Positions 22,869 through 33,900 of a stretch of DNA of 64,000 nt are shown here, in pieces; the first letter of the stretch is position 1, and each line of letters begins with the position of its first letter. The stretch lies in assembly GCA_002633005.1 (NCBI GenBank), contig NMRA01000124.1, forward strand, positions 575,814 to 639,813, in the 5' to 3' direction. The notes below the pieces were generated by a model, which had not been told where the DNA came from, ran no database searches, and saw only the letters and a program-made list of their open reading frames with translations. The stretch comes from Phoronis australis. Taxonomy: Eukaryota; Phoronida; Phoronidae. A program made the translations under genes and the position numbers.

Positions 22869-23244
22869 CAGGTACTCTTCTGGCAAGTGAAAATTGTCAA
22901 AAATACGGTTGGTAATGACATATTTTAACCTAAACTTCTGGAATCTAGATTACAAGAGCGTTCGAATTCTTGTAACGGGATCAATAGTGGTGAGATTTTA
23001 CTACAAAAGGCCAAAATCGCAAATGCTTGATACCATTGACACATTTTTTTCGGTGGAGGTAGCAATGCAACTAGAAAGACATTGCTTGGTTGAATTTCTT
23101 CATCTTTGTGAGACTTTATAGAGTGTTCTTTAATTCTGTCAGTTAAGCCTTTCTTGAGGTGTCTTGAGACAGGGAGCGAACAAGGGCTTTCATTGGCCCA
23201 GATTAGTTCAAAATCAGCGCCACTCGAATTGTGGTCTTTGTCCT
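22869..23244 (+). repeat. Right direct repeat framing the tandem array
   Basis: Second copy of the flank at 20526-20910, in direct orientation. It starts aggtactcttctggcaagtg and ends near cactcgaattgtgg. The arrangement repeat-array-repeat resembles a composite element or the long terminal regions of a retroelement, but no primer-binding site or coding region is visible between them. Confidence 0.7.
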
Positions 23245-24931
23245 TGAGATGCTAAATTATGGCATAGAACTCACTGCGTTCGAAAATGCTGCGCGAGTGT
23301 CTTGGGTTTACGGAACACTGAGCCCGGGTTAGTTACCACTTGACCAATAACGCAGTTATGCTACGCTAAATGAAAAACTGATCTATTAAGTCTTCATTAC
23401 GACTATGCCTGAGGGACTTTGAACGTGCTTGATAAGCTCCTTAACTAAACAAACCTGCGGTTTCTATTGGTGCGTGTACTATAACCTACGTGTAATGTAC
23501 GTGGAACGAAGTTGTTTCAAGCTAGGAACCAATGGTTCCTAGTTTCAAGACTTTAATTTTTGGGACTCCCAACCGGATGTTTTTAGCCTTGCGGCTCTTA
23601 CTCGTTTGAAATGGAATTTCGTAAGTGGGCAGATGGATCATATTTCATCTGATTTAGTATTTCTGAATAATTTAGAACCACTTAATATAATGGATTTCCA
23701 CACCTAATGGAGTGTAAAAATGCACTATAACGGTCCTCGCACCTGAAATCTTAACTGAGCTATTACGTAACTTCGGCACTACGTGCTACAATATGCTAGA
23801 CTGTGCTGCAGTCTCTACGAAAGGCCGGGGTTGGGTGCCCACAGACACAAGAAACTCGCAAAAAAAACATAACATCGCGCAAATATTAATGAAAAATCTG
23901 ATCCCACTAGTTTCTTTTCTGGCAACAGTCTTGCACTTCAGTACGGAACGTAGCCGATATTACGTTCCAGTTGGAGTTTAAACTGTTTAACTTCAATTGC
24001 TGGGCAATTAGAATCCAGTTACGACGAGTAATTTGGTTAATTTGCATACCAACGGCATCTTCAACATGTGTTGCCTTACTGTTGGCATTCCCTAATGCTA
24101 TTCCTTGTTTCATATCAAAAACACTTCAAATTTCACCAATAAGTAGATGCTTTATATCCAGCGCAAGGGTAAGGAAAAACGACGTGTTTAACTCTGCGCT
24201 CATGAGACTATAAATGGCATAAAGATACGCACTGATTTCGGCTAAAGTTAGGCTTAGACGTTTTATTTTTTAATTTCTTCACATGGATGCAAAGTCGAGA
24301 TGTATTAGAACAGAAATCTATTCCTCTGTGTACTGTCTAGCAATATTCAAATATGTTCGAGAATCTAGAGATATCCGCGGATGATTACTCGACCCTGAGA
24401 TTCTAAAGTGGAGTGTGCCGTTCAAGTGTCATATGATCTCTATTACAGCTGCATCTTGTGAATGTCACACCGTCAAAAATTTCAACTTATATCCTGTTAC
24501 GTTATCTGACAATTCTCCCCAACGACAATTTTATATCAAACAATGCACACTAGTGTATATTTATTCTTAATCAAACAGATCCGAGTTCGTGGTATATCTT
24601 TGTTTATACTTTTCGAATGTGAGTGGAGTAATCTGCCGGAACTCCGGCGGTTTCCTAAAAAAATGGAATTTACAAAGCAATCAAATGTTGGTCTTAATTA
24701 GGCCAAATTTTCCCTGCAAAAATGGTGGAATATGTGGTTACGTAAGAAGACGTGTTTGTACATCACGAGTACAGGCAAAATCGCCACGTATTGTCATAGA
24801 AAATACTATAAAACCTGCTAATAATTTTAAATGTTAGTAGGTTAAATCACTCGGCATTATGACAACTAACTGAAGCCGGCTTGTCAGCATGACGTTTTTA
24901 GGGTTAACGGGGAGATTTTTCCTAAGACGTC
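23245..24931. other. No recognised gene
   Basis: Includes a perfect short palindrome at 23522-23542 (ctaggaacca, one base, tggttcctag). A frame at 24589-24837 contains CKNGGIC, which looks like an EGF start but lacks the remaining cysteines. Confidence 0.4.
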
Positions 24932-24935
24932 TTAA
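24932..24935. other. Left TTAA target-site duplication
   Basis: TTAA directly precedes the first base of the left inverted repeat and is matched by TTAA directly after the last base of the right one at 26423. Confidence 0.85.
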
Positions 24936-25090
24936 AGGCGAAGGCAACCTTTTTCCATGTCATTTTTAGCAAAAATAAGGTTCGTTGGTTATCCCAGATA
25001 TATTTTTTCACTTACGTAATTGTAGCTTTTCGGAATTACTCGTGCTCTACTCCGGAAGTGACGTTTTGGGAGGCAAGAATTTCGCGCCAA
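24936..25090 (+). repeat. Left terminal inverted repeat of the Kolobok-type element
   Basis: About 155 bases, reverse-complementary to 26264-26422. Best-conserved parts are the outer 14 bases, a block aaggttcgttg, and the inner block gtgacgttttgggaggcaag followed by aatttcgcgccaa. Confidence 0.9.
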
Positions 25091-25174
25091 TTTCTTTTCA
25101 TATAGTCTGACTGTGAGAGCTGTCGAGTCAGTCATTGTTCTACCTCGTTTGCTTTTGTTTACGAGTCAGACAAC

Positions 25175-25466
25175 ATGCCACACTGTTGCTGCGTACCGGG
25201 ATGTACTCATTATCGTCTCACGCGCGCTTTGGGAATACCAGGCTTTGCATCGCTTTCCAAAGGATGACACACTTCGCCGTAGGCCTACTTGACTCGTTCG
25301 TGTGAAGAACACAGCGTTACCCGTCAACGCAACGTTCAAAGCAGTTGAGGGTTACCGAGTGTGTGGCAAGCACTTTCTGCCGTCAGATTACGAGAGGGAT
25401 ATGTACGCTGAATTGATGAAGGCCCTGCGAAACAACGCCTGAAGAAGGGTGCGATACCGTAGCTGT
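25175..25466 (+). pseudogene. THAP domain of the Kolobok-type transposase, broken
   Basis: The ATG at 25175 opens MPHCCCVPGCTHY, the first zinc-ligand pair of a THAP domain. The frame shifts before LHRFPKDD (25245 onward). The conserved Trp that should follow is TGA, next to LVRVKN. The same frame then gives VCGKHFLPSDY, the Cys-x2-His pair, and ends at a TGA after NNA; a second frameshift leads to LKKGAIP, the AVPT-like box that closes THAP domains. All landmarks are in order across ~95 codons, so the identification is firm despite two frameshifts and stops. Function in an intact relative would be binding of the transposon ends. Confidence 0.85.
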
Positions 25467-26103
25467 TGATTCCCGGCAGTACTCCGTCGCCACCCCCGAG
25501 AAGTGCGTTTTTGAAGTGAGAAGCCTCGCGAGCTATGGCCACTACAGTGACTGGAGGCACTCCGTCTACTGTCGCCCGTGCCTCCGAACGTACAGAGCGT
25601 GCTATTTTGGGAACTAGCAGTGATTCACCCTGTACGTGCTTTTGTCTCTAACACAGAGCCTATAAGCAGCCGTGCAGCGATGTTGAGCTGTGGGAGTGAA
25701 TACAGGCTCAGTTCGACACCCAATGAAGAGGACAGTTCGTCGTCCAACGAACAGATCTGTGAGCCAAACTTTGTTAAGTTTATTGTGGACTAAAGTATTG
25801 GAGCTATTTAGAAAGTGCCAGGTGTGTGGCGAGGGAGTCACACTACGGAATGTAAGCAGTTTGGGTGTTCAGGTCAGTGGGAGTGTGTCGCGGGACACTG
25901 GAGCAAGTGAGCAGTTGTGCCTGTGCATACTCTGCCTCATTATACTCGGGCTCAAACATACAAAGTGTACACACCCACTGACTGTCCGTGAAAAAATTCC
26001 TCGTCACCACTGCTATATGAACAATATCTCCGTTACTCACGTCACTACTGTCACTGTGATATGGGTCGCCGACTCCAGTCATTTTCAGATTAATACAAAC
26101 TAA
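25467..26103 (+). pseudogene. Transposase region after THAP: linker and Cys-rich segment, truncated
   Basis: After the THAP domain a low-complexity linker rich in Ser, Pro, Thr and Glu runs to about 25790, ending with FVKFIVD. After an in-frame stop and a shift, 25798-25880 encodes LELFRKCQVCGE and on to a Val/Ser-rich stretch, matching the pattern (I/V)V-x-S-x-LLELF-x2-C-x2-C that I associate with THAP-containing transposases. A further frame change gives a Cys ... Gly-His end (ECVAGH). The D-D-E catalytic residues are not found; roughly 150 bases later the right inverted repeat begins, so the catalytic core was deleted. Confidence 0.7.
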
Positions 26104-26263
26104 ACAAACTAAAGAATCTCTAAATCCAACGTAACTGGGTTCTCTAACAACCTAATTTGTCGTAGAAAACTCGTCGATGGGAAGTGGTGACGACAATTAT
26201 AGAAAAACAGCCCGAAAACAAAAGTAGTACAGATCCTCACACTAAAGTCAACGAAGACCCAAT

Positions 26264-26422
26264 TTGGCGCGAAATTCTTGCCTCCCAAAACGTCACTTCA
26301 GGAGTAGAGGACGAGTAATTAATTAAATTACGAAAAATTACAATTAAGTGTAAATTATGTCTGAGATAATCAACGAACCTTGATTTTTGCTAATAATGAC
26401 ATGAAAAAGGTTGCTTTCGCCT
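26264..26422 (-). repeat. Right terminal inverted repeat of the Kolobok-type element
   Basis: Reverse complement of the left terminal repeat with several small indels, ending ggttgctttcgcct immediately before TTAA at 26423-26426. Confidence 0.9.
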
Positions 26423-26426
26423 TTAA

Positions 26427-29400
26427 TAGTGCTTTCCTGCATTCATTTTTTTTGCGAAACAACCATCATGATATTCTCAAATAAAAGCAGGCGTATCTAT
26501 GATACTTGCTTGAAAAAGCAACGCTAAACTACAAAATGAGGAACCATGCCACACAATCCAATTCAAGTCTGGATACAACCAGAGATTGAAAACAGAAACA
26601 TGTCGAGGCTGTTACGATTGAGTGCAGTAATCCACACCGCACACGCTTCCAGAAGAATTGCGAATTGAAAAATTGGTTCACTTACCAACGGAACTCGAAA
26701 TATCGCCGAGAGTCTTCCCCCTTTCTCTTGCCCGCTTTATAGCGCGTCTACTTTGCTCTGATTAAGTGTGCGTCAAGTCATATCCACCCGTTCATCTTCC
26801 AAGCGTTGTGTCTCTGAATGTTATCAACAGTAAACAGCGACGCGCGTGTTCTGTCTGATAATAATCCACTCGCCCGACTAAACGTCCGCAGGAAACCTCT
26901 ACAGCATTTACTTACGAGGATTATAGACACAGTTCATTCCACTCGCAGCACTTAAACCTATAAATAAGTGTATTCATATTTTAATAGCAGTTTTGAGAAT
27001 GTTCATTTTTGTAGTCATCTCTGACGCAGTGGTGCTTATATACAGGGAATGGTTAGGCTCAACCTGTCGTTGCAACGAGAAATTAAAACAAGAAGAATAA
27101 TTTATTGGTCTATTTTCCACAATTACCGGCGCTCATCTACATCCTTCTACATATTGATATGTGATTAGTTTTGATGTTGTAATAGGATTTGAAGTACATC
27201 TGCAACAAAGTGCTTCTTTTGATGAGTTACCGATATAGCTCTTAAACAATTAATCTTTTAGATATAATTAGAGTTCTCTGTGTAGTGGCAAAGAATTGAG
27301 AAAGATGCGTTTGCACCGCACAAAAATCGGATTTTTAGGTAAGGAAGCAAGGAATGGCAACTTCAAGTATAAGACCAACGGGGGAGGATACAGGGGCGGA
27401 TCCAGGAGTATGGCCAGTTAGTTTGCTGATAGATATTACATTGATACAAAACTGGTCGAGCAGTGCAAGGGTTGAACCCTCAGGATCTCCTTCCCTCGTG
27501 TGTACTTGGCAATTACGACACCCACAGTCTCCAAAATGAAAAACAGCAACCAAGAAAAATGCCGCCCGTCATCACCACTCACTCACATACAAACGTAGAT
27601 TTCCCAAGAGGGGGTAACTTTTATGGTACGGTTGAGTACAAACAACAATTATGATATACTCCAGTGATTCATTTTGAGCGTTTTTATGCAAATATACTCA
27701 TTAACTGTTGATATATGGGTAATAGGTTTCAGATGAAACTGCTCAAGTGGGATCTCAGGATCATATCCAGGAGGTCCGACAACTGAAACCTTTGAAGGTA
27801 TTTTAAATGCTTCACTGACGGCTCATTGATTGAGGAATCAGGATCTGACCAGGGCACCAGGGCCTCCCTACCCGCGCACTACTTGGTCCTTTCTACGCAC
27901 AAAGCCTTCAGTTGTGCTCGCTATTCCCCTCTCACGGACCTTTTTTTACGTCACCAGGAAACGCTTTTCTCTCGCACAGACCAGCCCCGCTCCCGCACAT
28001 TATTCTCTGCCGTTAATGCTACCTGTACCCTCGCACGCCGTTCCTTCGTACGTGCCAGTTCGCGCAATGTGATAAAAATCTCCGAAAGTACAAATCGATT
28101 GTGAATAGTCACTACTTCTAAACATGTTCCCGCAAACTTTTGATGATTCGTTTTAAACAGAATCACTTCGCAACTAATGCCTTTAATCTATTAGTCTATA
28201 GAAATGAAAAGCAAGAACAAATTAAATATTCATATATTGACAATGGTTGTAAAGGATACAGTGAAATGCCATTAAACTCACTTTACGTCGCTTATTAGAC
28301 CATGCACATTTAATAGTGGTAAACATAAACATAAGCGAGATGAGTGACTACGGTGTTACGTTTATGAACATGTTACGAGAAACTGGCGAGTTTGAACTAA
28401 TTTCTTAAATATACTTTAATTACGATATTTCAGTGACCGTCACACTAGGCCTGGTTACATGGACGTTTTAATCGCTACTTTGATCGCTATGTAATAGTCC
28501 TTTCAACATACTGAGTAAAATCCCAACTTAAATCGTCATTTCATTGCTAAAAGTAGTGGACTTCACTCCACAAATGCCGAGGAAAATCTGACAGCTGCAA
28601 TAGATCACTTGAGTCACGTGCCGATACCGGACGTGGTTCACCAAACACATGCGCACTTCATGATGTGGCTTTGCGCATTTGCCTTAGAGCAAAAAACGTA
28701 AACTGTTTTTATTTTATTCCGAAAATTTGGTCTTTCAGGAATGCCGAAATCCGAGGGTCCAAGAAAGATAGCATGGCGTTTAATTTGGAGGCAATTTTGT
28801 TATAAGGTGTACTCGTTTGCAGAGTCGGGGGCTCTCGCCCGGTAAGGCGACCATCCTGTGTTTTCAACTGGGTGTAATATGAGTTGATTATCATAGGTTG
28901 TAAAATATTGGAGAAATGGAGGAGAAAATCACCATGTGAACAGTCGCAGATTACGGTTTTTAAGTGTAAGCGTAAAAATTACGAAGAGGTGGCGTAAACA
29001 ATTCGTATGTAAATACTGCTAATATCCGGTACTGAGCAAATAAATGTCTACATGAGAATGGAAGGCTGGTGTGAGAGGAGAGCGTATGACGTCATCAGAT
29101 AAGTCTAGTTTCCTTGGCCTGACTTCCTCAGTGGCCTCGCTTTCTGGAAACAATAAGCGATACAGCAATGGCATTTCAGTCTATTATTGACAATGCACAA
29201 GACACCATCTTCTAAATATTAACAAATGAATTGCATCGGAGCCTAGACTACCATGTTTCCCCAATAATGCTGTCGTTGAAACATGAAAGAACGTGTAATG
29301 ACGTCAGTCAGTAACTCGGCCTATTAAAGCAACAAGGCTCATTTACTCATGAACAAAGCTCCAAACTCATGAACTCGGCTCATACCTGTACGCTGGGTTC

Positions 29401-30708
29401 ATTGACTCACAAACACGATCTAGCACTCAAGGACACTGCTCCTGGATCGCAATCATGGCTAACGTACATGTGAACACGGAATATTCGCTTAGTCATTCAC
29501 AGGATTATTTTTAACCATTTCACTCAGTGAGCCGTTTTAGGTGCGTAAGCCCGGCCTGCTTTGTGAGTGCGGGGTCCAGTCTGCAGTGCTGCGTTTACAT
29601 ATCCGTGAGCCGTGATCATGAGTGTGTACGCTATGTTCTTCGGGTAAACTAAAACGTCTTATTTGAAAATAAGGTTTAGGCTTTTCGTTTGATAAAATAA
29701 CCGGGCACGTTACCAAATCCCATCCATGTCACACAAAGCTCACGTTCATCTTCGTCAGTTTGTTGCTGTTCGCTTTAATCAGATTGGTTATTTTTGTAGC
29801 CTCAAATTCCCCTCGAAAGTCTACCCTGTTTGTGCATATTGCAGACTTCATTCTTAATGCCGAGGTCGACTGGAGTGTACAGCCCCGAAATAGGGGGCGC
29901 TAATTTGAGTGTTCATCAGCAATACAGGGGTGCGTTCCGTAAACTGGATGCAAGACACTCGCTAAAAAGCACAATCACTCAAAATGTGAACGAGTGAAAA
30001 GTAGGCGTTTGCAAGTATGCTCGGGTCCTTGTTGCTGTACCGTATCAAAATGGCGGCTACTGGAATGATTGGTAGGCAAGCTTGGGATGTTGAATTATTG
30101 GATAAAATTAAGGTGATATATATTCATTCAAGAATACACAGAATATACAAAGAAATAATGACAAACATAGAGATCACGAAACATTATATCTGGGTTGTAG
30201 GCAAATCATAGATGAAAGTAGTATACATAGAGGTATATCCATGTAAGTATTCCAATATTTAGATATGCTGATGTACAGATACATGTATGGAAATCAGGGA
30301 CAACAATATTTAAAAACGTTACATAAAAGATTGTTAACGTTGCTTAAAACGAATTCATTGAGAACAAGGTCAAAGTTAGGACTACCATTCAATAAAAATG
30401 TAATTTTAGTAGAGATATTATTACACGAATTGAGAGCTTTTACAATTGATTGGTTTTGAGTGGATAAAATTCACTCTTTGAGTTCCTTAAAAACCTAGTA
30501 GTACACGTTTTTAACCCTTATTAGATGGTTAAAACATGTTATAACGAAGCCATAAGTACCCAGGTTAATCCGAACGTAATTAGTAGGCGGAAATTATTTC
30601 ATTTTAACCTTCACTTGTCGCCAATTGGAGCCGAGTGATACAACGCCATTTTAGATTTGCCATTAAGTCGGAAATGAGATCCGTTACGGTCCACGATTGA
30701 ATAATAAG
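26427..30708. other. No supported gene; few weak structures
   Basis: Within 4.3 kb I see: a lone transposon-end word, caggggcggatccaggag, at about 27391; a GC-richer segment at 27830-28080 with 80-92-codon frames of no recognised family; short degenerate repeats of ctcatgaac and ggctcat at 29330-29470; a family E word near 29791; and an AT-rich region at 30080-30460 with two 64-codon frames. None can be given a function. Confidence 0.4.
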
Positions 30709-30941
30709 GCATGCACGCACCCAGGGGGCTCGAACGAAGTGGGCGAAAAGGTTCACCTTAGAGAAACAAAAACTCAAAAGAGTAGAAAACTAGACAAAAG
30801 TCCACTAAATGGGCAGGAACTACCAAAATGTGGCGAATGCACAATTCATAGCTCTGAACGTACCCCATTAATCTTAGTAAAAGGTCCACATTCTCAAAAA
30901 TTTCAGCCACCCCGCCCCATTTAGCCTGGGTGCGCGCATGC
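30709..30941 (+). mobile_element. Family A MITE, intact copy
   Basis: Starts gcatgcacgcacccaggggg and ends cctgggtgcgcgcatgc; the outer 17 bases form a nearly perfect inverted repeat. The interior shares with the copies at 168 and 7211 the blocks gaagtgggcgaaaaggt, agagaaacaaaaact, agtccacta and taaaaggtccacattctcaa. At 233 bases and without coding, it is the reference copy for this family in the window. A target duplication is not clear because the ends themselves are palindromic (gcatgc). Confidence 0.8.
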
Positions 30942-33900
30942 ATGAATGGGCTAAGTATGTTTTACAGAGAGTAATTAACTCCGGTTAACGGTATCAACAT
31001 AACAACGAGCATGCAATATCAGAATAATTATTAAAGTTGCTGTATAGTACAAATATTCTGACAACTTGTGAAAATATTGAAAATAAATTTAGACAGGGAA
31101 AAACTGAGATACCTTCATCTCTGATGGTCGGCGGCCAACAACGAGCGACGTTCCATTTCTGATAGAAGGTCTACCAACTTCAGAAAGAAAACTTTGTATG
31201 TTGCCAAACAGTAATTTAAGTATAATGGCTTTAAAGTAAAAGCATGTCAATTTTCATTTGGCCTGAAGCGTTCATACAAGCTACTACAGGAGCCTGGCCG
31301 CGGACATCATAGTGTTGCACTGCTCCGCCGGGGCAGCATGAACACTTTTGTTAACTCCGTGGACCTTGAATAGCTGAAATTCGTGTAACCAAGAGATTAA
31401 AAATTTACTGCGTTGTGCCCCTGACACTACAATAATTTCCCATCGCCGACATTCAGCCCACTACAGTTCGCACTCATCCGTTTGGGTTTTCAATAGTGCA
31501 ATTTTTAATTTTAGACAAGAGAGGCGTCGATTGTGTTTTTCTCACGTTTTAACATGTTTTATCGAATCATTGAATATTAATGTCAATCAAGCAAGTAATT
31601 ATTTGCTGGCGAAATGACATATGTCAACTGAAGGGAAATTTCTCTGAGGTGTGCGGGCAGCAAACATCAACCACAGGTGCGCGTTATTGCAATTCAGGTG
31701 AGGAGCACACTGTTTTGAGATAAAAAATGTTTTGTTTGTTAGAACATCGCCTTGTGCCGGATGTTTTCTCTCACATTACATTTGTAACAGTTTAACGGCC
31801 AGTAAAACCGGGGCAAATTTGCTGCCAAAATACGAAATGTGTTGTCTGTGTATAGCAACACGGATGGCACTTTGTTTCACTTTCACGATGCGGCAATAAA
31901 GAAAAGACATTTGTCGATTTAGAAAGGTTACTCCTCTAATTTATTACCGGAACGGTCACTGTTGCTGAAATTTGACGTATCTTTGCGATGAATCAGAGCA
32001 CCCAGTGCTGGTTGCGGGAGATGTGACGTATTCATAATTTAAACTTAGGATTACATTAAATAATACGCGGCATGTGCAAGGAAGCGAGTAAGATTTGGAC
32101 AATAGATAATCAAATTTGTATAAAAAGAACCAAAATGAGAATCTAAAACAACCAAACAAAATGACAACGCATTTACGTTTAGGTCATGTCTATGCGTTTT
32201 CACGGTCAACAAGGAATCGTTCCAAGCAGAAGGAACACAGGTCACGCAAATAGACGGCCGAGGTACAAAAATGTGCTCAACAAAGCTTTTAGTTTGACAA
32301 CAGAAAAAATGAAAACATTATACCAGTTTCGTGTTCCTTAATTTAGTTAGTTAGTTTCAATTTTTGAACTAGATTACCCTTGGAGATAAGGACTTTAAAC
32401 GAAGATTGATTTCTCGTCTCAAGTGCTTTGCCAGTGTTTTGATTCAGCGGAACTCAATCCAGGCTGACTTTGTTGGTGGCCGCTAGGGTTAAACAGGCGA
32501 GACGGACGTTTTCATCTCAAAGAAATGTAAAATATTTTCTTTCAAAGCCGTTCAGATGTTTGACTCTTCTGAGTGTTATGATCAGGTTAGCAAATAAACA
32601 ATATGTCACCTGAAAAATACGACATATCTTTGCTGGAGATTATCCAATAAACCCAATGAAAATAAATGAATGACATTAAAACGAACGTATGTGCGAATCA
32701 ATGTTCGATCGATGCCCACTTCCAGGAACTGTCGACTAGCTTTTTCCAGTTCAAGACTGTGTTTTATGCACCTATAGCTATGTATTTGTGTTATTTATTT
32801 GTATGTTGTTTTAAAAAGTTTAGATTGGCATTGTATACGATACTGTTGTCAATGAATTTCACATTGATTATCACTGATTCAGTAACAGTACGAAAAATCT
32901 TTGATATTTTGTATTTTCTTTTCATATTAAAAGAATTAAAATAAAACAAAAATGTTTGAAGTTTTGATCACAAAAGTAAAGTCAAATTAGGTAAAAAGAC
33001 ATAAATCTGCATTCTTATGGTTCTTAGTCTATACAGTCAATAAGATATTTATAAACCGGTCCTCAATGTTTATTGCTCTGAAATTGTTATGACACCAAAA
33101 CAAATATCATACCATTTCCTAAACAAGGGACCTGAAAAAGAACAACACTGTTACTTATTGATAATAGCAATGTTACTCTTAATACTTTAAATATCTCGGA
33201 CTAATAAATAGTAAAGCCTCGGGATTTTGACGAAATTTCCAAGAGGTTTTGCCCGTGTCATAAATCTGAGACTAGTGTAGGATTTTTTCTCACATGAACC
33301 TTAAAAATGATATTTTGGCTAAAAATCTCGACGTGTCTAAAACTTTCAACCACACGACGCAACTTTTGTAAAACACGCTTGCGCAATGTATAGTAATTCA
33401 GTTACTTTTGTTAATACGTTTATTTTAAGCTTAACAGTTGTAAATTGCATTCACCTTTCGTAGCAAATATTCAAGTTAGAATCTAATAAATAGCCTTTGA
33501 AGTTGTAATATTAAAACTTTCCCGCGCGTGAGCACTGAATTGACCTTGAGACAGCATAGCTAGACATTTCTCTGCGTTTCTTGAGTTGGGGCTCGTTTCC
33601 GTTTGAATGAACGTGGATATGGAATTCGTCACCGAAGATGGGTCCGTTTAAGAAGTCGTTTGCATGTCCTTCCGACTGGGAGTACGTACAGTTGCGACAC
33701 CCGATTTTTCAATCATAACCTTGTCATCTTCTTGGAATTCTGGCATTGTTTGTTTGGCGTTTGGTTGTTTTAGTGTTTTGCTGACGATAAAATGTAAGGA
33801 GTGTGGATTTCTACTTTGCACTACTTTGTGATTCGCCCATGTAATATCGAAAAATTACGTACTCCGTGTTATTAATCAGTCGTGTCGTAACACATTCCAG

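Larger units (their letters stand above)
24936..26422 (+). mobile_element. Kolobok-type DNA transposon, internally deleted
   Basis: A 1487-bp element bounded by TTAA on both sides with terminal inverted repeats of about 155-159 bases (24936-25090 and 26264-26422), starting aggcgaaggcaacc and ending ggttgctttcgcct. Inside, on the plus strand, lie a THAP domain and a Cys-rich segment seen N-terminal to the catalytic region in THAP-bearing transposases. THAP domain plus TTAA targets is the hallmark of the Kolobok superfamily; P elements also carry THAP but make 8-bp duplications. The catalytic DDE part is absent and the reading frame is broken, so the copy is non-autonomous and dead as a gene. 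The two TIR copies differ by small indels and substitutions, suggesting moderate age. Confidence 0.85.

Noticed and set aside
20526-23244. LTR retrotransposon based on the two direct repeats
   Set aside because: No primer-binding site, polypurine tract, gag or pol frame was found between them; the interior is the tandem array.
24589-24837. EGF-like start (PCKNGGIC)
   Set aside because: The remaining EGF cysteines and glycine are absent and the upstream frame has no signal peptide or splice border.
25614-26082. Minus-strand frames of 75-79 codons in the Kolobok-type element
   Set aside because: They are shadows of the plus-strand transposase remnant.
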